Source: JAJPHW01 sp963799065
GTDB lineage: Bacteria > Acidobacteriota > Terriglobia > Terriglobales > Acidobacteriaceae
Length of the DNA: 64,000 nucleotides
Direction: 5' to 3'
NCBI GenBank assembly: GCA_963799065.1
Contig: CAWCVJ010000001.1
Span: 434,001 to 498,000, forward strand
Under the pieces are notes generated by a model. It searched no databases and was not told the DNA's origin. It was given only the letters and a program-made list of their open reading frames with translations. Positions 15,106 through 24,174 of this stretch are shown here, one piece after another (the stretch's first letter is position 1; each line of letters starts with the position of its first letter). A program made the translations under genes and the position numbers.

Positions 15106-16494
15106 ATGAAGCGCATCGCCATCATCGGCGGAGGAATCGCCGGACTCGCCGCGGCCTATGAGCTCGAAAAATGCCGCCGCTCCGGCGCGCGTCTGGATTA
15201 TGTCCTGTACGAGTCGAGCGCCCGGTTGGGCGGCGTTATCGCGACGAGTCGTTCCGGCGACTGTTTACTCGAGGCTGGTCCGGATTCATTCGTCAGCGAG
15301 AAGACCTGGGCTGCCGATCTCTGCCGCGAGCTGGGGCTCGACGAGCAGTTGATTGCTTCGAACGACGCCGAGCGCAAGACCTTCATCGCGCGGGGCGGCA
15401 AGCTGATTCCGATGCCGGATGGTCTAACGTTCCTGGTGCCAACAAAAATTCTCCCGGTGTTTTCTTCGCCGTTGTTCTCGATGTCGACGAAATTGCTCAT
15501 GGCGCGGGAGTGGTATCGTCCGCCGAGCGTGGCAGAACAAGACGAGAGCGTGGCGTCTTTTATTGCGCGGCATTACGGAAAAGAAATGGTGGAGCGGCTG
15601 GCCGACCCGCTGCTTTCAGGGATTTTCGGCGGCGAGTCCAGCCAACTCAGCGCCCGCGCCGTGCTGCCACGCTTGGTTGAACTCGAAGCGAAGTACGGCA
15701 GCCTGGGTCGGGGGATGTTGGCGACAAAGGTAAAAGCGGAAAAAAAGCCTTCCGGCCCCGCGCGTTCGATTTTTACTTCTTTGCGGGACGGGATGCAGAG
15801 TTTGGTGGATGCGCTTGTTGCCGCAATTAATCCCGCGTCGATTCGCCTGAGCACGCCAGCGCAAGCCTTGAATCCCTTAGCATCGGGATGGACTGTGTCC
15901 GCAGGGTATGCCACGGACCAGTTCCACTCAGTCGTCGTTGCGACTCCAACGCAGGTCGCGGCGGACTTGTTGCAGCACGTCAGCCGCGATTTGGACCGCG
16001 AACTGCGCGGCATTCCTTATACGTCGTCGATCACGGTGAATCTGGAGTTCGGAAAAGAAGTGCGCGTCATGCTTCCGCCCGGCTTCGGATTTCTCGTGCC
16101 GCGCACCGAGGGCAAGAGTCTGATGGCGGCAACGTTTGTGCATAATAAATTTCCCTTTCGCGCCCCGAAAGATGTCGCCTTGCTCCGCTGCTTCATCGGC
16201 GGAGCGACGGCGGAGAGATTTCTAAATGCGACGGACGAAACAATCGTGACGGCTGTCCTCGCCGACTTGGCTCAACTCGTCGGAATTAAGACTCCGCCGG
16301 CGAAAACTCAAATCTCCCGCTGGCCAAGAGCTTTGGCGCAATACACCATTGGACATCTGGAGAAATTAAAGCGCATTGACGCGATCGTCGCACAGCTGCC
16401 CGGCCTCGCGCTGGCGGGCAATGGGTATCGCGGCATCGGCATTCCGGATTGCATTCGCTCGGGCACACAAGCGGCGGCACGACTGGCAGCGTAA
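15106..16494 (+). CDS. hemY: Protoporphyrinogen/coproporphyrinogen oxidase (HemY type)
   Basis: A 462-aa FAD enzyme that aromatises the porphyrinogen macrocycle late in heme synthesis. The Rossmann motif RIAIIGGGIAGLAAAYELEK is followed by YESSARLGGVI and LEAGPDSFVSEK. The central FGGESSQLSARAVLPRL and the C-terminal GIGIPDCIRSG are typical of HemY/PPOX. Whether it acts on copro- or protoporphyrinogen cannot be judged here, since neither hemQ nor hemN is visible. It starts 6 bp after hemE. Confidence 0.92.
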   Translation: MKRIAIIGGGIAGLAAAYELEKCRRSGARLDYVLYESSARLGGVIATSRSGDCLLEAGPDSFVSEKTWAADLCRELGLDEQLIASNDAERKTFIARGGKLIPMPDGLTFLVPTKILPVFSSPLFSMSTKLLMAREWYRPPSVAEQDESVASFIARHYGKEMVERLADPLLSGIFGGESSQLSARAVLPRLVELEAKYGSLGRGMLATKVKAEKKPSGPARSIFTSLRDGMQSLVDALVAAINPASIRLSTPAQALNPLASGWTVSAGYATDQFHSVVVATPTQVAADLLQHVSRDLDRELRGIPYTSSITVNLEFGKEVRVMLPPGFGFLVPRTEGKSLMAATFVHNKFPFRAPKDVALLRCFIGGATAERFLNATDETIVTAVLADLAQLVGIKTPPAKTQISRWPRALAQYTIGHLEKLKRIDAIVAQLPGLALAGNGYRGIGIPDCIRSGTQAAARLAA

Positions 16495-16604
16495 AGCCGC
16501 TGGTTACTGCTGTAATTCTCGTTCGTACTCTTTTCTTGTGAAAACAATTCGTTCACGCCAGGGTTAGATTGTGTACGCTGTTTTTATTGCAAGGAGCTTT
16601 AACC

Positions 16605-17378
16605 ATGCGAACTGCGACTCGAACTCTTGGATTTCTATTCCTGGCTTGTGTGCTTGGCCAAGCTCAATCTTCATCCGACACGCAAAACATGCCTGGAATG
16701 GGCGGTATGCCCGGCATGAAAGACGCGCCCGCAGCGCCCGCTGGGGATGAAAACGACGCGCCCATGCAAGCCATGTCGACCCGCCACATGGATATGGGGC
16801 CCCACATGAAGATGACGACGCTGCGTCCGCTACAGCCTGGAGATCAGGAAAAGGCAGCGAAGATCGTGGTTGCGGCGCGTCAGGCCGCCGAGAAATATAC
16901 CGACTACAAAGTCGCGCTGGCCGACGGATACAAGATTTTTCATCCAGAGGTTCCGCAGAAGCAGTACCACTTCACCAATTACATGTACGCCTTCGAAGCA
17001 GCGCGAGCCTTCAATCCCGACCATCCGACTTCGCTGCTTTATGAAAAACAGGGCGACGGTTACAAACTTGTCGGCGTGATGTACACCGCTAGAAAAGGCA
17101 CCAGCGAAGAGGAGTTGAATAACCGGGTGCCACTCAGCATTGCGCAGTGGCATGAGCACGTGAATATTTGCCTGCCTCCTCCCGATAAGCGGCAGGAGAC
17201 GTTGGCGCCAAACGCCCAGTTCGGCTTCAGAGGATCGATTACGACGCAAGAGGCCTGCGACGCCGCGGGCGGATCGTTCCGCCCGCAGATATTCGGTTGG
17301 ATGGTCCACGTCTATCCGTTCGAGCAGAAGCCGGAAGACATCTGGTCGGCGGAGCGCCAGCACGAACACATGGACTGA
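16605..17378 (+). CDS. Secreted His/Met-rich protein of unknown function
   Basis: Start ATG 16605 follows an AAGGAG ribosome site. A signal peptide (MRTATRTLGFLFLACVLGQA) precedes a Met/His-rich segment: MPGMGGMPGM, then STRHMDMGPHMKMTT, a composition typical of Cu(I)-binding periplasmic regions. The conserved-looking body has YKVALADGYKIFHPEVPQ, KQYHFTNYMYAFEAARAF, IAQWHEHVNICLPPP and FGWMVHVYPFEQ, with many His residues at likely metal-site spacing. It ends QHEHMD. I do not recognise a named family. Metal handling (copper) is inferred from composition only. Confidence 0.7.
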   Translation: MRTATRTLGFLFLACVLGQAQSSSDTQNMPGMGGMPGMKDAPAAPAGDENDAPMQAMSTRHMDMGPHMKMTTLRPLQPGDQEKAAKIVVAARQAAEKYTDYKVALADGYKIFHPEVPQKQYHFTNYMYAFEAARAFNPDHPTSLLYEKQGDGYKLVGVMYTARKGTSEEELNNRVPLSIAQWHEHVNICLPPPDKRQETLAPNAQFGFRGSITTQEACDAAGGSFRPQIFGWMVHVYPFEQKPEDIWSAERQHEHMD

Positions 17379-17382
17379 GTGT

Positions 17383-18057
17383 TTACGGAACTGTGACCAC
17401 CATTCCGCCGCTCTCCACTTTACCCGGATTCCGGTAACTGTGTCGTACGGCGGAATCGAAGTAAATCGAATCGCCCTCTTCCAGACAATATTCCTCAGAG
17501 CCAATCCTCAGCTCGAGCTGCCCCTTGAGCATGAAAATCAACTCGACACCGGGATGTTGGTGGCCCTTAAGCTTTTCGGCCGGAGTGTTGAGGAACTCGG
17601 CATAGTACGCGCTCAGCTTGCGCTCGGTCGCCGTGAAGTCCAGGCTCTCGAAGAAGTAGGACACTTCGCCGCCGACTGGACGCTCCGGAAAGCGGATGCG
17701 ATCTTTCTTTCGCACAACCGCAACGATGTGGCGTTTACGCTCGTCAGTGAAGAAATAATCGAGACCCACGCTGAACACCATGGCGATGCGCAACAGCGTG
17801 GGCAGAGTGGGAAAGAGGCGTCCGCGCTCGAGTTTTGAAAGCATCGCGGGCGAGAGCCCTGTATGTTTGCCCAGCTGCACCAAGCCCATACTTTTTCGCA
17901 AGCGCAAGCCGCGCAGTTTCTCGCCGATGGCATACGGGCGCAGGCCGGCGTCTATGGTTTTCATGGCGATGGGCTTTTCGGGTTTGGGTGGGCTCATCAT
18001 TGCTTCTCGAATTCCTTGCGGGATAAGGGGTTTTTCAGGTGTGTGTAGTGTCGGCAT
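17383..18057 (-). CDS. XRE-family regulator with C-terminal cupin
   Basis: A 224-aa regulator. The helix-turn-helix (YAIGEKLRGLRLRKSMGLVQ, then LGKHTGLSPAMLSKLERGR) is followed by a linker LPTLLRIAMVFSVGLDYFF and a cupin-2 sensor domain (HQHPGVELIFMLKGQLELRIGSE, quoted in part; GDSIYFDSAVRHSYRN). Such proteins (PuuR/SutR-like) sense small ligands. ATG 18057 is chosen; TTG 18072 or ATG 17964 are alternatives. It is a clear paralogue of 24951-25535, sharing HTH, linker and cupin layout. The direct repeats upstream may be its operator. Confidence 0.88.
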   Translation of the reverse strand: MPTLHTPEKPLIPQGIREAMMSPPKPEKPIAMKTIDAGLRPYAIGEKLRGLRLRKSMGLVQLGKHTGLSPAMLSKLERGRLFPTLPTLLRIAMVFSVGLDYFFTDERKRHIVAVVRKKDRIRFPERPVGGEVSYFFESLDFTATERKLSAYYAEFLNTPAEKLKGHQHPGVELIFMLKGQLELRIGSEEYCLEEGDSIYFDSAVRHSYRNPGKVESGGMVVTVP

Positions 18058-18062
18058 AATTG

Positions 18063-18098
18063 TTATTCTCAATTAAATAAATTTGCTCTATACTCAAT
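18063..18098. promoter_or_regulatory. Direct repeats in the XRE-cupin promoter
   Basis: TATTCTCAAT (18063-18072) and TATACTCAAT (18089-18098) are near-identical decamers whose starts are 26 bp apart, about 2.5 helical turns, in the AT-rich region between the divergent genes at 18057 and 18159. They may bind the regulator encoded at 17383-18057; this is inference. Confidence 0.35.
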
Positions 18099-18158
18099 AT
18101 GTTACCGAAGAAGACGCGCCAAGTAAATGACTTTTTTTCATGCGCAGGAGGCTGATTC

Positions 18159-18707
18159 ATGGCTATTTGTCGAGAGTTGGAAACCATAAGCTCCGGGTTG
18201 GCGGCGCCAGCCTGGGAACTCGATCCACTGACGTTCTTGGTTGCAACGTCCTTGCTGGAAGAAGACGAGGGGTTCGAGAGCCCAATCCCACGAATTCAGA
18301 CAGAATCAGCCAGCCTGATTCTGCTGGCACACGGGAGTAAAGATGCGCACTGGCGCGCCTACTTCGAGAAGATTCTCGATGAAGTAAAACGGCAGCAGCC
18401 GAATGCCCACGTCAAGCTGGCGTTCATGGAATTCACCGGACCGACTTTGCACGAGGCCGTCGCGGAGTGTTTACTTCACGGAGCCCATGACATCAGCGTG
18501 CTGCCGCTCTTTCTGAATACGGGTGTGCATCTGGTTCGGGACGTTCCGGCGCAGATCGGCGAGATTGAGCGCGAACACCCTGGCGTTTCGATCGCCCTGT
18601 TGCCTGCGGCTGGTGAAGACGCGCGGGTGTCGAATCTTCTGGTACAGATTGCATCTGAGTCGCTGCGGCCGCTGGGCGCGCCGCCATTCGAGCCGGAGCG
18701 GCAGTAA
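18159..18707 (+). CDS. CbiX-like sirohydrochlorin chelatase
   Basis: A 182-aa protein. The C-terminal ~127 residues are a CbiX/SirB-type chelatase half-domain: SLILLAHGSKDAHWRAYFEK with the metal-binding His, KLAFMEFTGPTLHEAVAEC, and ISVLPLFLNTGVHLVRDVP with the second active-site region. These enzymes insert Co2+ or Fe2+ into sirohydrochlorin (cobalamin or siroheme synthesis). A 55-residue N-terminal extension (MAICRELETISSG...) without known domain is real if ATG 18159 is used, and a perfect AGGAGG just upstream supports it. It lies near hemE/hemY but in a separate unit. Confidence 0.85.
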   Translation: MAICRELETISSGLAAPAWELDPLTFLVATSLLEEDEGFESPIPRIQTESASLILLAHGSKDAHWRAYFEKILDEVKRQQPNAHVKLAFMEFTGPTLHEAVAECLLHGAHDISVLPLFLNTGVHLVRDVPAQIGEIEREHPGVSIALLPAAGEDARVSNLLVQIASESLRPLGAPPFEPERQ

Positions 18708-18738
18708 CTTCGCTTTTAAGGGGAGCCGATAATCGACC

Positions 18739-19974
18739 ATGCATGACGTTATCATCGTCGGAGCCGGGCTGGCGGGTTTGACCTGCGCTCGCGTCCTCAA
18801 TGCAAAAGGGGTGAAGCCGACGGTTCTTGAGGCGTCCAACGGAATCGGCGGACGGGCGCGAACCGACGAGGTGGACGGCTTCCTTCTTGATCGGGGCTTT
18901 CAAGTGCTGCTGACTGCATATCCTGAGGCGCAGCGATTGCTCGATTATCCGGCGTTGCATCTGGGCGAGTTCGAACCCGGGGCGGTTGTCCGAGTCGAGG
19001 GAAAGTTTCATCGCATTCAGGATCCGATACGCAGGCCTTCGAGCCTGCTGGCAACGGCGTTTGCACCGGTCGGATCGTTGTCCGATAAGTTCAAGATTGC
19101 GAAACTGCGAACGCTGGTTACAGGGAAGAGTCTTGACGCGATCATGTCCAGCGGGGAACTTGCCACGGCGCAATTTCTTCGCTCCTTCGGATTCTCCGAA
19201 CGCATTATCGAGACATTCTTCCGACCATTTTTGGGCGGCATTTTCCTGGAGCGCGATCTTGCGACCTCGAGCCGGATGTTTGAGTTTGTGTTTCGCATGT
19301 TTTCGGAAGGCAGCGCGGCGTTGCCGGCTAAGGGCATGGGTGAGATCGCGAAGCAACTGGCTGCATCGTTGCCGCCAAATGCGATTCGCTTACAAGAACC
19401 AGTGGTGGAAGTCGGAAGTGGCCGAGTCAGTCTGGCTTCGGGAGAAGAGGTTACCGCTCGTGCCGTGGTGCTGGCGACGGATCGCCCCTCCGCTTCGCGG
19501 CTGCTGCCCAGCGTTCGGGATCTGCCCGCGTGTGGAACCACCTGCTTTTATTATTCTGCGGAAGAGGCCCCTCTGCGAGGAGCGATGCTCGTCCTCAACG
19601 GCCAAGGACAGGGCATCCTGAACAACCTTTGCGTCCCCAGCGAAGTGTGTTCGTCCTATGCGCCCGAGGGACGCAGCCTGGTTTCGGTGAGCGTAATTGG
19701 CGCCGCTCCTGACAACTGCGAGCCGCGCATAAGAGCCGAGCTCGCCACGTGGTTCGGAAAACGGGCGGAGTCGTGGAAATTTCTGCGAACCTACGACATT
19801 CCGTTCGCGTTGCCGTCGCAAGCTGCGTCAGAGGGCGGAATCGGCAAGCCCGCCGCCAAAATAGGCTCGGGCATCTTTGCCTGTGGGGACTATCTCGACA
19901 CCGCGTCGATCAACGGAGCCATGGCGTCGGGACGGAGGGTGGCCGAAGCCGTCCTCGCGGAACTCTCCGCCTAA
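18739..19974 (+). CDS. FAD-dependent amine oxidase/desaturase-family protein
   Basis: A 411-aa flavoprotein with DVIIVGAGLAGLTCARVLNA, the ribose-binding Glu in VLEASNGIGGRARTDEVDG, and LLDRGFQVLLTAYPEAQRLL. The closing FAD motif is IFACGDYLDTASINGAMASG. It belongs to the phytoene desaturase/protoporphyrinogen oxidase superfamily. The subgroup is common but uncharacterised. A role in squalene/carotenoid metabolism would fit the crt operon 8 kb away, but nothing here proves it. It starts 31 bp after the chelatase gene. Confidence 0.82.
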   Translation: MHDVIIVGAGLAGLTCARVLNAKGVKPTVLEASNGIGGRARTDEVDGFLLDRGFQVLLTAYPEAQRLLDYPALHLGEFEPGAVVRVEGKFHRIQDPIRRPSSLLATAFAPVGSLSDKFKIAKLRTLVTGKSLDAIMSSGELATAQFLRSFGFSERIIETFFRPFLGGIFLERDLATSSRMFEFVFRMFSEGSAALPAKGMGEIAKQLAASLPPNAIRLQEPVVEVGSGRVSLASGEEVTARAVVLATDRPSASRLLPSVRDLPACGTTCFYYSAEEAPLRGAMLVLNGQGQGILNNLCVPSEVCSSYAPEGRSLVSVSVIGAAPDNCEPRIRAELATWFGKRAESWKFLRTYDIPFALPSQAASEGGIGKPAAKIGSGIFACGDYLDTASINGAMASGRRVAEAVLAELSA

Positions 19975-20517
19975 TTACTTCGCCGCCGATTTCTGCAACT
20001 CATCGAGCGCCGCCAATACTTCCGTGCTGTGCTTGTTAGGATCGACCGAGGTGTAGACCTTGGCAATCTTTCCCTGCGGATCGATGATGAAGGTGTTGCG
20101 CTGCGCCATGTGAATCACCGGCATGAGCGAACCATATTGCTCCGTAACCTTCTTATCAGAGTCGGCCAGCAGCTTGAAGTTCAGCCCTTCTTTGGTGCAA
20201 AACTTCTTGTGCGAGTCGACGCTGTCCACGCTGACGCCGAGGACCACGGCGCCACGCTTCGCGAACTCGGGCTGATCGCGCTGAAAGTTGTGCGCTTCAA
20301 TGGTGCAGCCCGTGGTCATGTCCTTGGGATAAAAATAGAGCACGACCCACTGACCGCGAAACGCGGACAGGCTGACTGAAGTACCTTCCTGGGAACTCAA
20401 TGTGAAATCAGGCGCGGGTGCGCCGACCGATGGCATGGACGACGACGCCAAGACCTTTTGCGCCAGCACCGCTGCCACAACTAAAACCGCTACGCCTACC
20501 AACCAGCGAACGTTCAT
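19975..20517 (-). CDS. bcp: Exported Bcp/PrxQ-type peroxiredoxin
   Basis: A 180-aa thiol peroxidase with an N-terminal hydrophobic export/anchor helix (WLVGVAVLVVAAVLA), so it acts outside the cytoplasm. Peroxidatic Cys71 lies in KDMTTGCTIEAHNF (family: TPGCT). The usual nearby resolving Cys five residues on is His76. A second Cys107 sits 36 residues away (SHKKFCTKEG), the spacing of the alpha-3 resolving-Cys subtype described for Xylella Bcp. An AGGAG site precedes the ATG. It follows the lipocalin gene by 43 bp and may be the last gene of the crt-ABC run. Confidence 0.9.
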   Translation of the reverse strand: MNVRWLVGVAVLVVAAVLAQKVLASSSMPSVGAPAPDFTLSSQEGTSVSLSAFRGQWVVLYFYPKDMTTGCTIEAHNFQRDQPEFAKRGAVVLGVSVDSVDSHKKFCTKEGLNFKLLADSDKKVTEQYGSLMPVIHMAQRNTFIIDPQGKIAKVYTSVDPNKHSTEVLAALDELQKSAAK

Positions 20518-20560
20518 GGGAGATCTCCTGAATTTATTTCTTAGTGCAAAACTGTTTGGG

Positions 20561-21643
20561 CTAATGATCCATGATCAGCCGTCCGGCATATCCGGTCATT
20601 TCTAGATAGCCTACACCGTTTAGCGGCTCCGTTCCACGCTTGCCCGCGAGGGTGATTGCGCCCTCCCAATAACTTGGCGAATGTTTATTGCTGGTCGTCA
20701 GTTCCTGCGACGCAAGCGGGGTGGCGAGTTGCACATCGATGCCGAGCGAAGGCACGGTCACACTCCAACTGGTGGGATAGGTCGCACCGCTTTCGGAGCT
20801 GTGCCATGTCTGGCCTGTGGGACGCATGGTGAAATCCTGCAAAGCAAGATGAGTGCTGTGACCCTGCGCATCGACATAAGTCCCGGAAGAATACGGATCG
20901 GCGCTGCCATCTTTGCGGCGCAGGCGATAGAGCATGAGCTCGGTGTCGTCATTGAATTGGAGGCTGATCCAATCCCATCCAACTTCGTCAGCGCCAAGCG
21001 ATTCAGTGAAGAATTCGTGATCCATCCAAGAGGTGCCGTCGACTGCGAATTTCTCGCCGTTCAAATCGATCTGACCCTTTGTCAGCAAACGAGTGAGCGA
21101 GATATAGTGCGAGGCGTGGCCTTGCCCCTCCGACTTTTGGCTGACGCCGTTTTCTCCATGAATGACAGGCGGCTTGGTCGAAACGAGATTCAGATCGATC
21201 GTGAAATCTTCTCCAATCGCTTGCAGGCGCTGTGTTCCGTTCTGCCAGCGCGATTGCCAGTTGCCATTCCATACGATGCCCTCTGCTTCGCTGACGCCCG
21301 CAATGCTCGGTCCGGCCCGGTTTATGCGCTCTTCGTGGTGGAACTTCTTGCCGTCGAGATCGCTCAACGCGAGATGGGCGAAATACAAGTCTTGAAGGGA
21401 CCAAGGCGAATCGTTCTTTTGATCGCGCGCCACTGCCTGGCGAAAAAATGTCAGCTCAAAGCCGAAGCGATGGCCATCCGTGGCGCGCAAATTACCCGTG
21501 TAGTACCACCACTCCGTTTGATAGTCGGGATGATTGAAGTAATCGTGCGGGAATCTGAATTGATATCCCGGCAATGCGGGCTGATATTGCGCCGTACAAA
21601 CTCCACAGAAAAGCAGCGCCAGGGCGATGATCTTATTCCTCAT
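20561..21643 (-). CDS. AttH/CrtC-family secreted lipocalin-like protein
   Basis: A 360-aa protein with signal peptide (MRNKIIALALLFCGVCTA) and the AttH/CrtC fold: the N-terminal FPHDYFNHPDYQTEWWYYTG, FGFELTFFR, the middle GTSWMDHEFFTESLGADEVG and WDWISLQFNDDTELMLYRL. The family contains carotenoid 1,2-hydratase CrtC and AttH proteins that accompany LolCDE-like ABC transporters. It overlaps the permease gene by 11 bp (21633-21643). Both associations are met here, since the same run holds a transporter and a carotenoid pathway. I favour the transporter-linked AttH role with moderate confidence. Confidence 0.85.
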   Translation of the reverse strand: MRNKIIALALLFCGVCTAQYQPALPGYQFRFPHDYFNHPDYQTEWWYYTGNLRATDGHRFGFELTFFRQAVARDQKNDSPWSLQDLYFAHLALSDLDGKKFHHEERINRAGPSIAGVSEAEGIVWNGNWQSRWQNGTQRLQAIGEDFTIDLNLVSTKPPVIHGENGVSQKSEGQGHASHYISLTRLLTKGQIDLNGEKFAVDGTSWMDHEFFTESLGADEVGWDWISLQFNDDTELMLYRLRRKDGSADPYSSGTYVDAQGHSTHLALQDFTMRPTGQTWHSSESGATYPTSWSVTVPSLGIDVQLATPLASQELTTSNKHSPSYWEGAITLAGKRGTEPLNGVGYLEMTGYAGRLIMDH

Positions 21644-24167
21644 GCACGACCTCGATGGGATTCAGCCCGACTGCGACTCGCGCCGGATATAATCCCGCGG
21701 CAATGGTGGCCAGATAAATTCCCGTCAATGCGACGATCAGTATTTCGATCGGCCAGTGAAACTGGATCGTCCAGCCGAAGGATTGCTTGTTGATCACGAA
21801 GATCAGCACGAACGAGAGCAGCCATCCCAGAAATGCGCCGGCGAAATTGGAGAGCAGTCCGATTAATCCGGCCTCTACCAGGATCAGCCGCCTCACTTGA
21901 CCTTTCGACGCTCCCAAGAACCGCAGCAAGCCTAACTCGCGGCGGCGATCGATGACCATCGCAATCATGGCGCCGGCGATACCGATCACCGCCACGACCA
22001 TGGCGACCACTTCGAGCGCATAGGTAATGGCAAAGGTCTGATCGAAGATGCGAATGGCTTCGGTGCGCAGATCGCGGTTAGAAGCGACGAGAATATCGCT
22101 GCCGACGCACGCGCGCTCGATCTCTGTGCGTACCGTTTCAAGATCGTATCCGGGCGAGACGTAGACCGCGAGATTCGACGGCGTGGGATCGGGCAGGTAA
22201 CGCAACATCGTGGCGCGATCCATAATGATGACGCCACGCTCGCTGCCGTAGTCGTAATAAATGTCGACTACGCGGAAGGACGCCTTATGATCGCCGAGCG
22301 CGAGCGGAATAGTATCGCCCGCGTTGACGGCATGCTTGTTAGAGAAGGGCTCGCTTACGATAACCGTGTCGGCATTTTTCAGTTCGGCCAGAACTTGATC
22401 GGGCGGGCGTCCCGAAGCGAAGTCGCTGCGCCGGAACTTCGACATCACATTCAGATCGGCGGAAGCGAGCGTTGCCGGAGTATTTTGAAAGCTGACTTCG
22501 TAGGCGCGGAAACGGTCGATGGCTTTGACTCCGGGCAGCGCTGCGATTTTTTCCGCGAGCGCAGGAGAGATTGTAGGATGGCGGTCCGACGCCGGATCGC
22601 CCGCCGGGCGCAGGTAAAGGTCGGCGGGAAGTTGGTCGTCCATCCAAATAAGAACGGTTTGGCGGAAGCTGCCGACCATGATGCCGATGGAAACCATCAT
22701 CGCGATGGCGGTGGCGAGAGCGCTGACCAGAACAGATGTACGTCGCAGCGATCCCACCAGGCTGCGCGAAGCCAGCAGGGCTTCGACTCCGAGGATGCGC
22801 TGTAGTAAGTTGGCCGACACTTTTCCGACGCCGCTAACCAGAGCGGGTACCGCAAACACTAATGCGGCGATCAGCAGAATAGCCGAGAGATAACCGAAGA
22901 GCGGCTTGCCGCCGATTGCGGGCACGCGGGATGCGAGAGCCGATGCGAGGCCCAGGGCTAACGCGATTCCGAGATCGCGCGATTGATGGACTCGGGTGAG
23001 GAATTCGCGGCGCCCGCGAGCCATGGCCTCGACGGGTGCGACCGATGCGGCTTCGCGAGCAGGCGAAATCGCGGAGACGACTGCCGCGCCGATTCCGATG
23101 AACAATGCGGCAACCACCGATCCCGCGGTCAGAGCGATGCTGCCGGGGCGACTGCTGACATAGAGTGCGTCTACGGTTGCGCCCAGCAATCGCACCGCGC
23201 CCGAAGCCATCACCCGGCCGAGGGGCAGTCCAAGCAAGCCGCCGACCACGCCGAAGAAAGCGGCTTCGCCGAGGAATGCCATCATGACAGTGGTGCGGGT
23301 CGCACCGAGAGCGCGCACAATCCCAATCTCTGAGCGGCGACGCACGACGGATACGGAGATCGTGTTGTAGATGAGGAACGCTCCGACTACGAGCGAAACG
23401 TAACTGAGGATGCGCAAGTTCCAGCGAAACGCCGCGAGCATCTTGCGATTTTCTACCGTGCCGCTACCTTGAGGGCTCACAGACATCCCCGGCGGAAGCG
23501 CTGCTGCGAGCCGGGTCTGCCACTCTTCGAGCGAAGGCGTATCTGGGGCGCGAATCAGAATACGATCGACGCGACCCTCTTTGCGCAAAGCTTTCTGCGC
23601 TGCGGCGATGTCCATGAGGATGGCGCTGCCGCCTTCTTTGGAATCGTCGAAGACGCCTTGCACGATGAAGTCATGCGTCTCATCGTTGAGCAAAAGTTTC
23701 AGTGTGTCTCCGGCCTTGACGTGCAGGCGCGACCCTACCCAAACGCTGCGTGGATCGTTGAGCTTGGAGATGTCCCCAGGATCGCCTGCGGAAGTATCGA
23801 TGTTAGCCGTATGGTCGTTGGCCTCGGCGATGAGATCGAGCCCAATCAAGGGCAGGGTTTCGCCCGAGTCGACAACCGCCGCATAGTCTTCAATCCGAGG
23901 ACGCACGCGAATGGGATACGGCAACATCGCGAGCTTGCCGACGAGTTCCTGCGGAATTCCGCCCGACGCGGTGACTTCAAGATTGGAGTCTCCGGCCAGA
24001 GTTTCGAGCGAAGAGTGGAACGATCCGGCGGCAGCGCCTCCGGCGAGGTCGATGGCGAGTACAACGCCGACACCCAGCGCCACGGCCAGCACCGTGAGTG
24101 CGGTGCGCACTGGCTCGCGGAACAAAGGCCGCACCATTAATCGGAAGAACAGTTTTAAGCGCGGCAT
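21633..24167 (-). CDS. FtsX/LolC-type ABC transporter permease
   Basis: An 844-aa membrane protein starting MPRLKLFFRLMVRPLFREPV. It has two FtsX modules: an N-terminal helix (TALTVLAVALGVGVVLAIDL), a large MacB-like periplasmic domain, three helices near residues 265-400, then a second helix/periplasmic domain/three-helix repeat. It ends GLYPARVAVGLNPIEVVHEE, a typical LolC/MacB terminus. Such transporters move lipoproteins, lipids or peptides from the membrane outward rather than across it. The start is 7 bp after the ATPase stop. The downstream AttH gene overlaps. Confidence 0.9.
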   Translation of the reverse strand: MPRLKLFFRLMVRPLFREPVRTALTVLAVALGVGVVLAIDLAGGAAAGSFHSSLETLAGDSNLEVTASGGIPQELVGKLAMLPYPIRVRPRIEDYAAVVDSGETLPLIGLDLIAEANDHTANIDTSAGDPGDISKLNDPRSVWVGSRLHVKAGDTLKLLLNDETHDFIVQGVFDDSKEGGSAILMDIAAAQKALRKEGRVDRILIRAPDTPSLEEWQTRLAAALPPGMSVSPQGSGTVENRKMLAAFRWNLRILSYVSLVVGAFLIYNTISVSVVRRRSEIGIVRALGATRTTVMMAFLGEAAFFGVVGGLLGLPLGRVMASGAVRLLGATVDALYVSSRPGSIALTAGSVVAALFIGIGAAVVSAISPAREAASVAPVEAMARGRREFLTRVHQSRDLGIALALGLASALASRVPAIGGKPLFGYLSAILLIAALVFAVPALVSGVGKVSANLLQRILGVEALLASRSLVGSLRRTSVLVSALATAIAMMVSIGIMVGSFRQTVLIWMDDQLPADLYLRPAGDPASDRHPTISPALAEKIAALPGVKAIDRFRAYEVSFQNTPATLASADLNVMSKFRRSDFASGRPPDQVLAELKNADTVIVSEPFSNKHAVNAGDTIPLALGDHKASFRVVDIYYDYGSERGVIIMDRATMLRYLPDPTPSNLAVYVSPGYDLETVRTEIERACVGSDILVASNRDLRTEAIRIFDQTFAITYALEVVAMVVAVIGIAGAMIAMVIDRRRELGLLRFLGASKGQVRRLILVEAGLIGLLSNFAGAFLGWLLSFVLIFVINKQSFGWTIQFHWPIEILIVALTGIYLATIAAGLYPARVAVGLNPIEVVHEE

Positions 24168-24174
24168 CTTCCAC

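Noticed and set aside
20681..21793. 370-codon plus-strand frame across the AttH gene
   Set aside because: Antisense shadow; the minus strand has signal peptide and family motifs.
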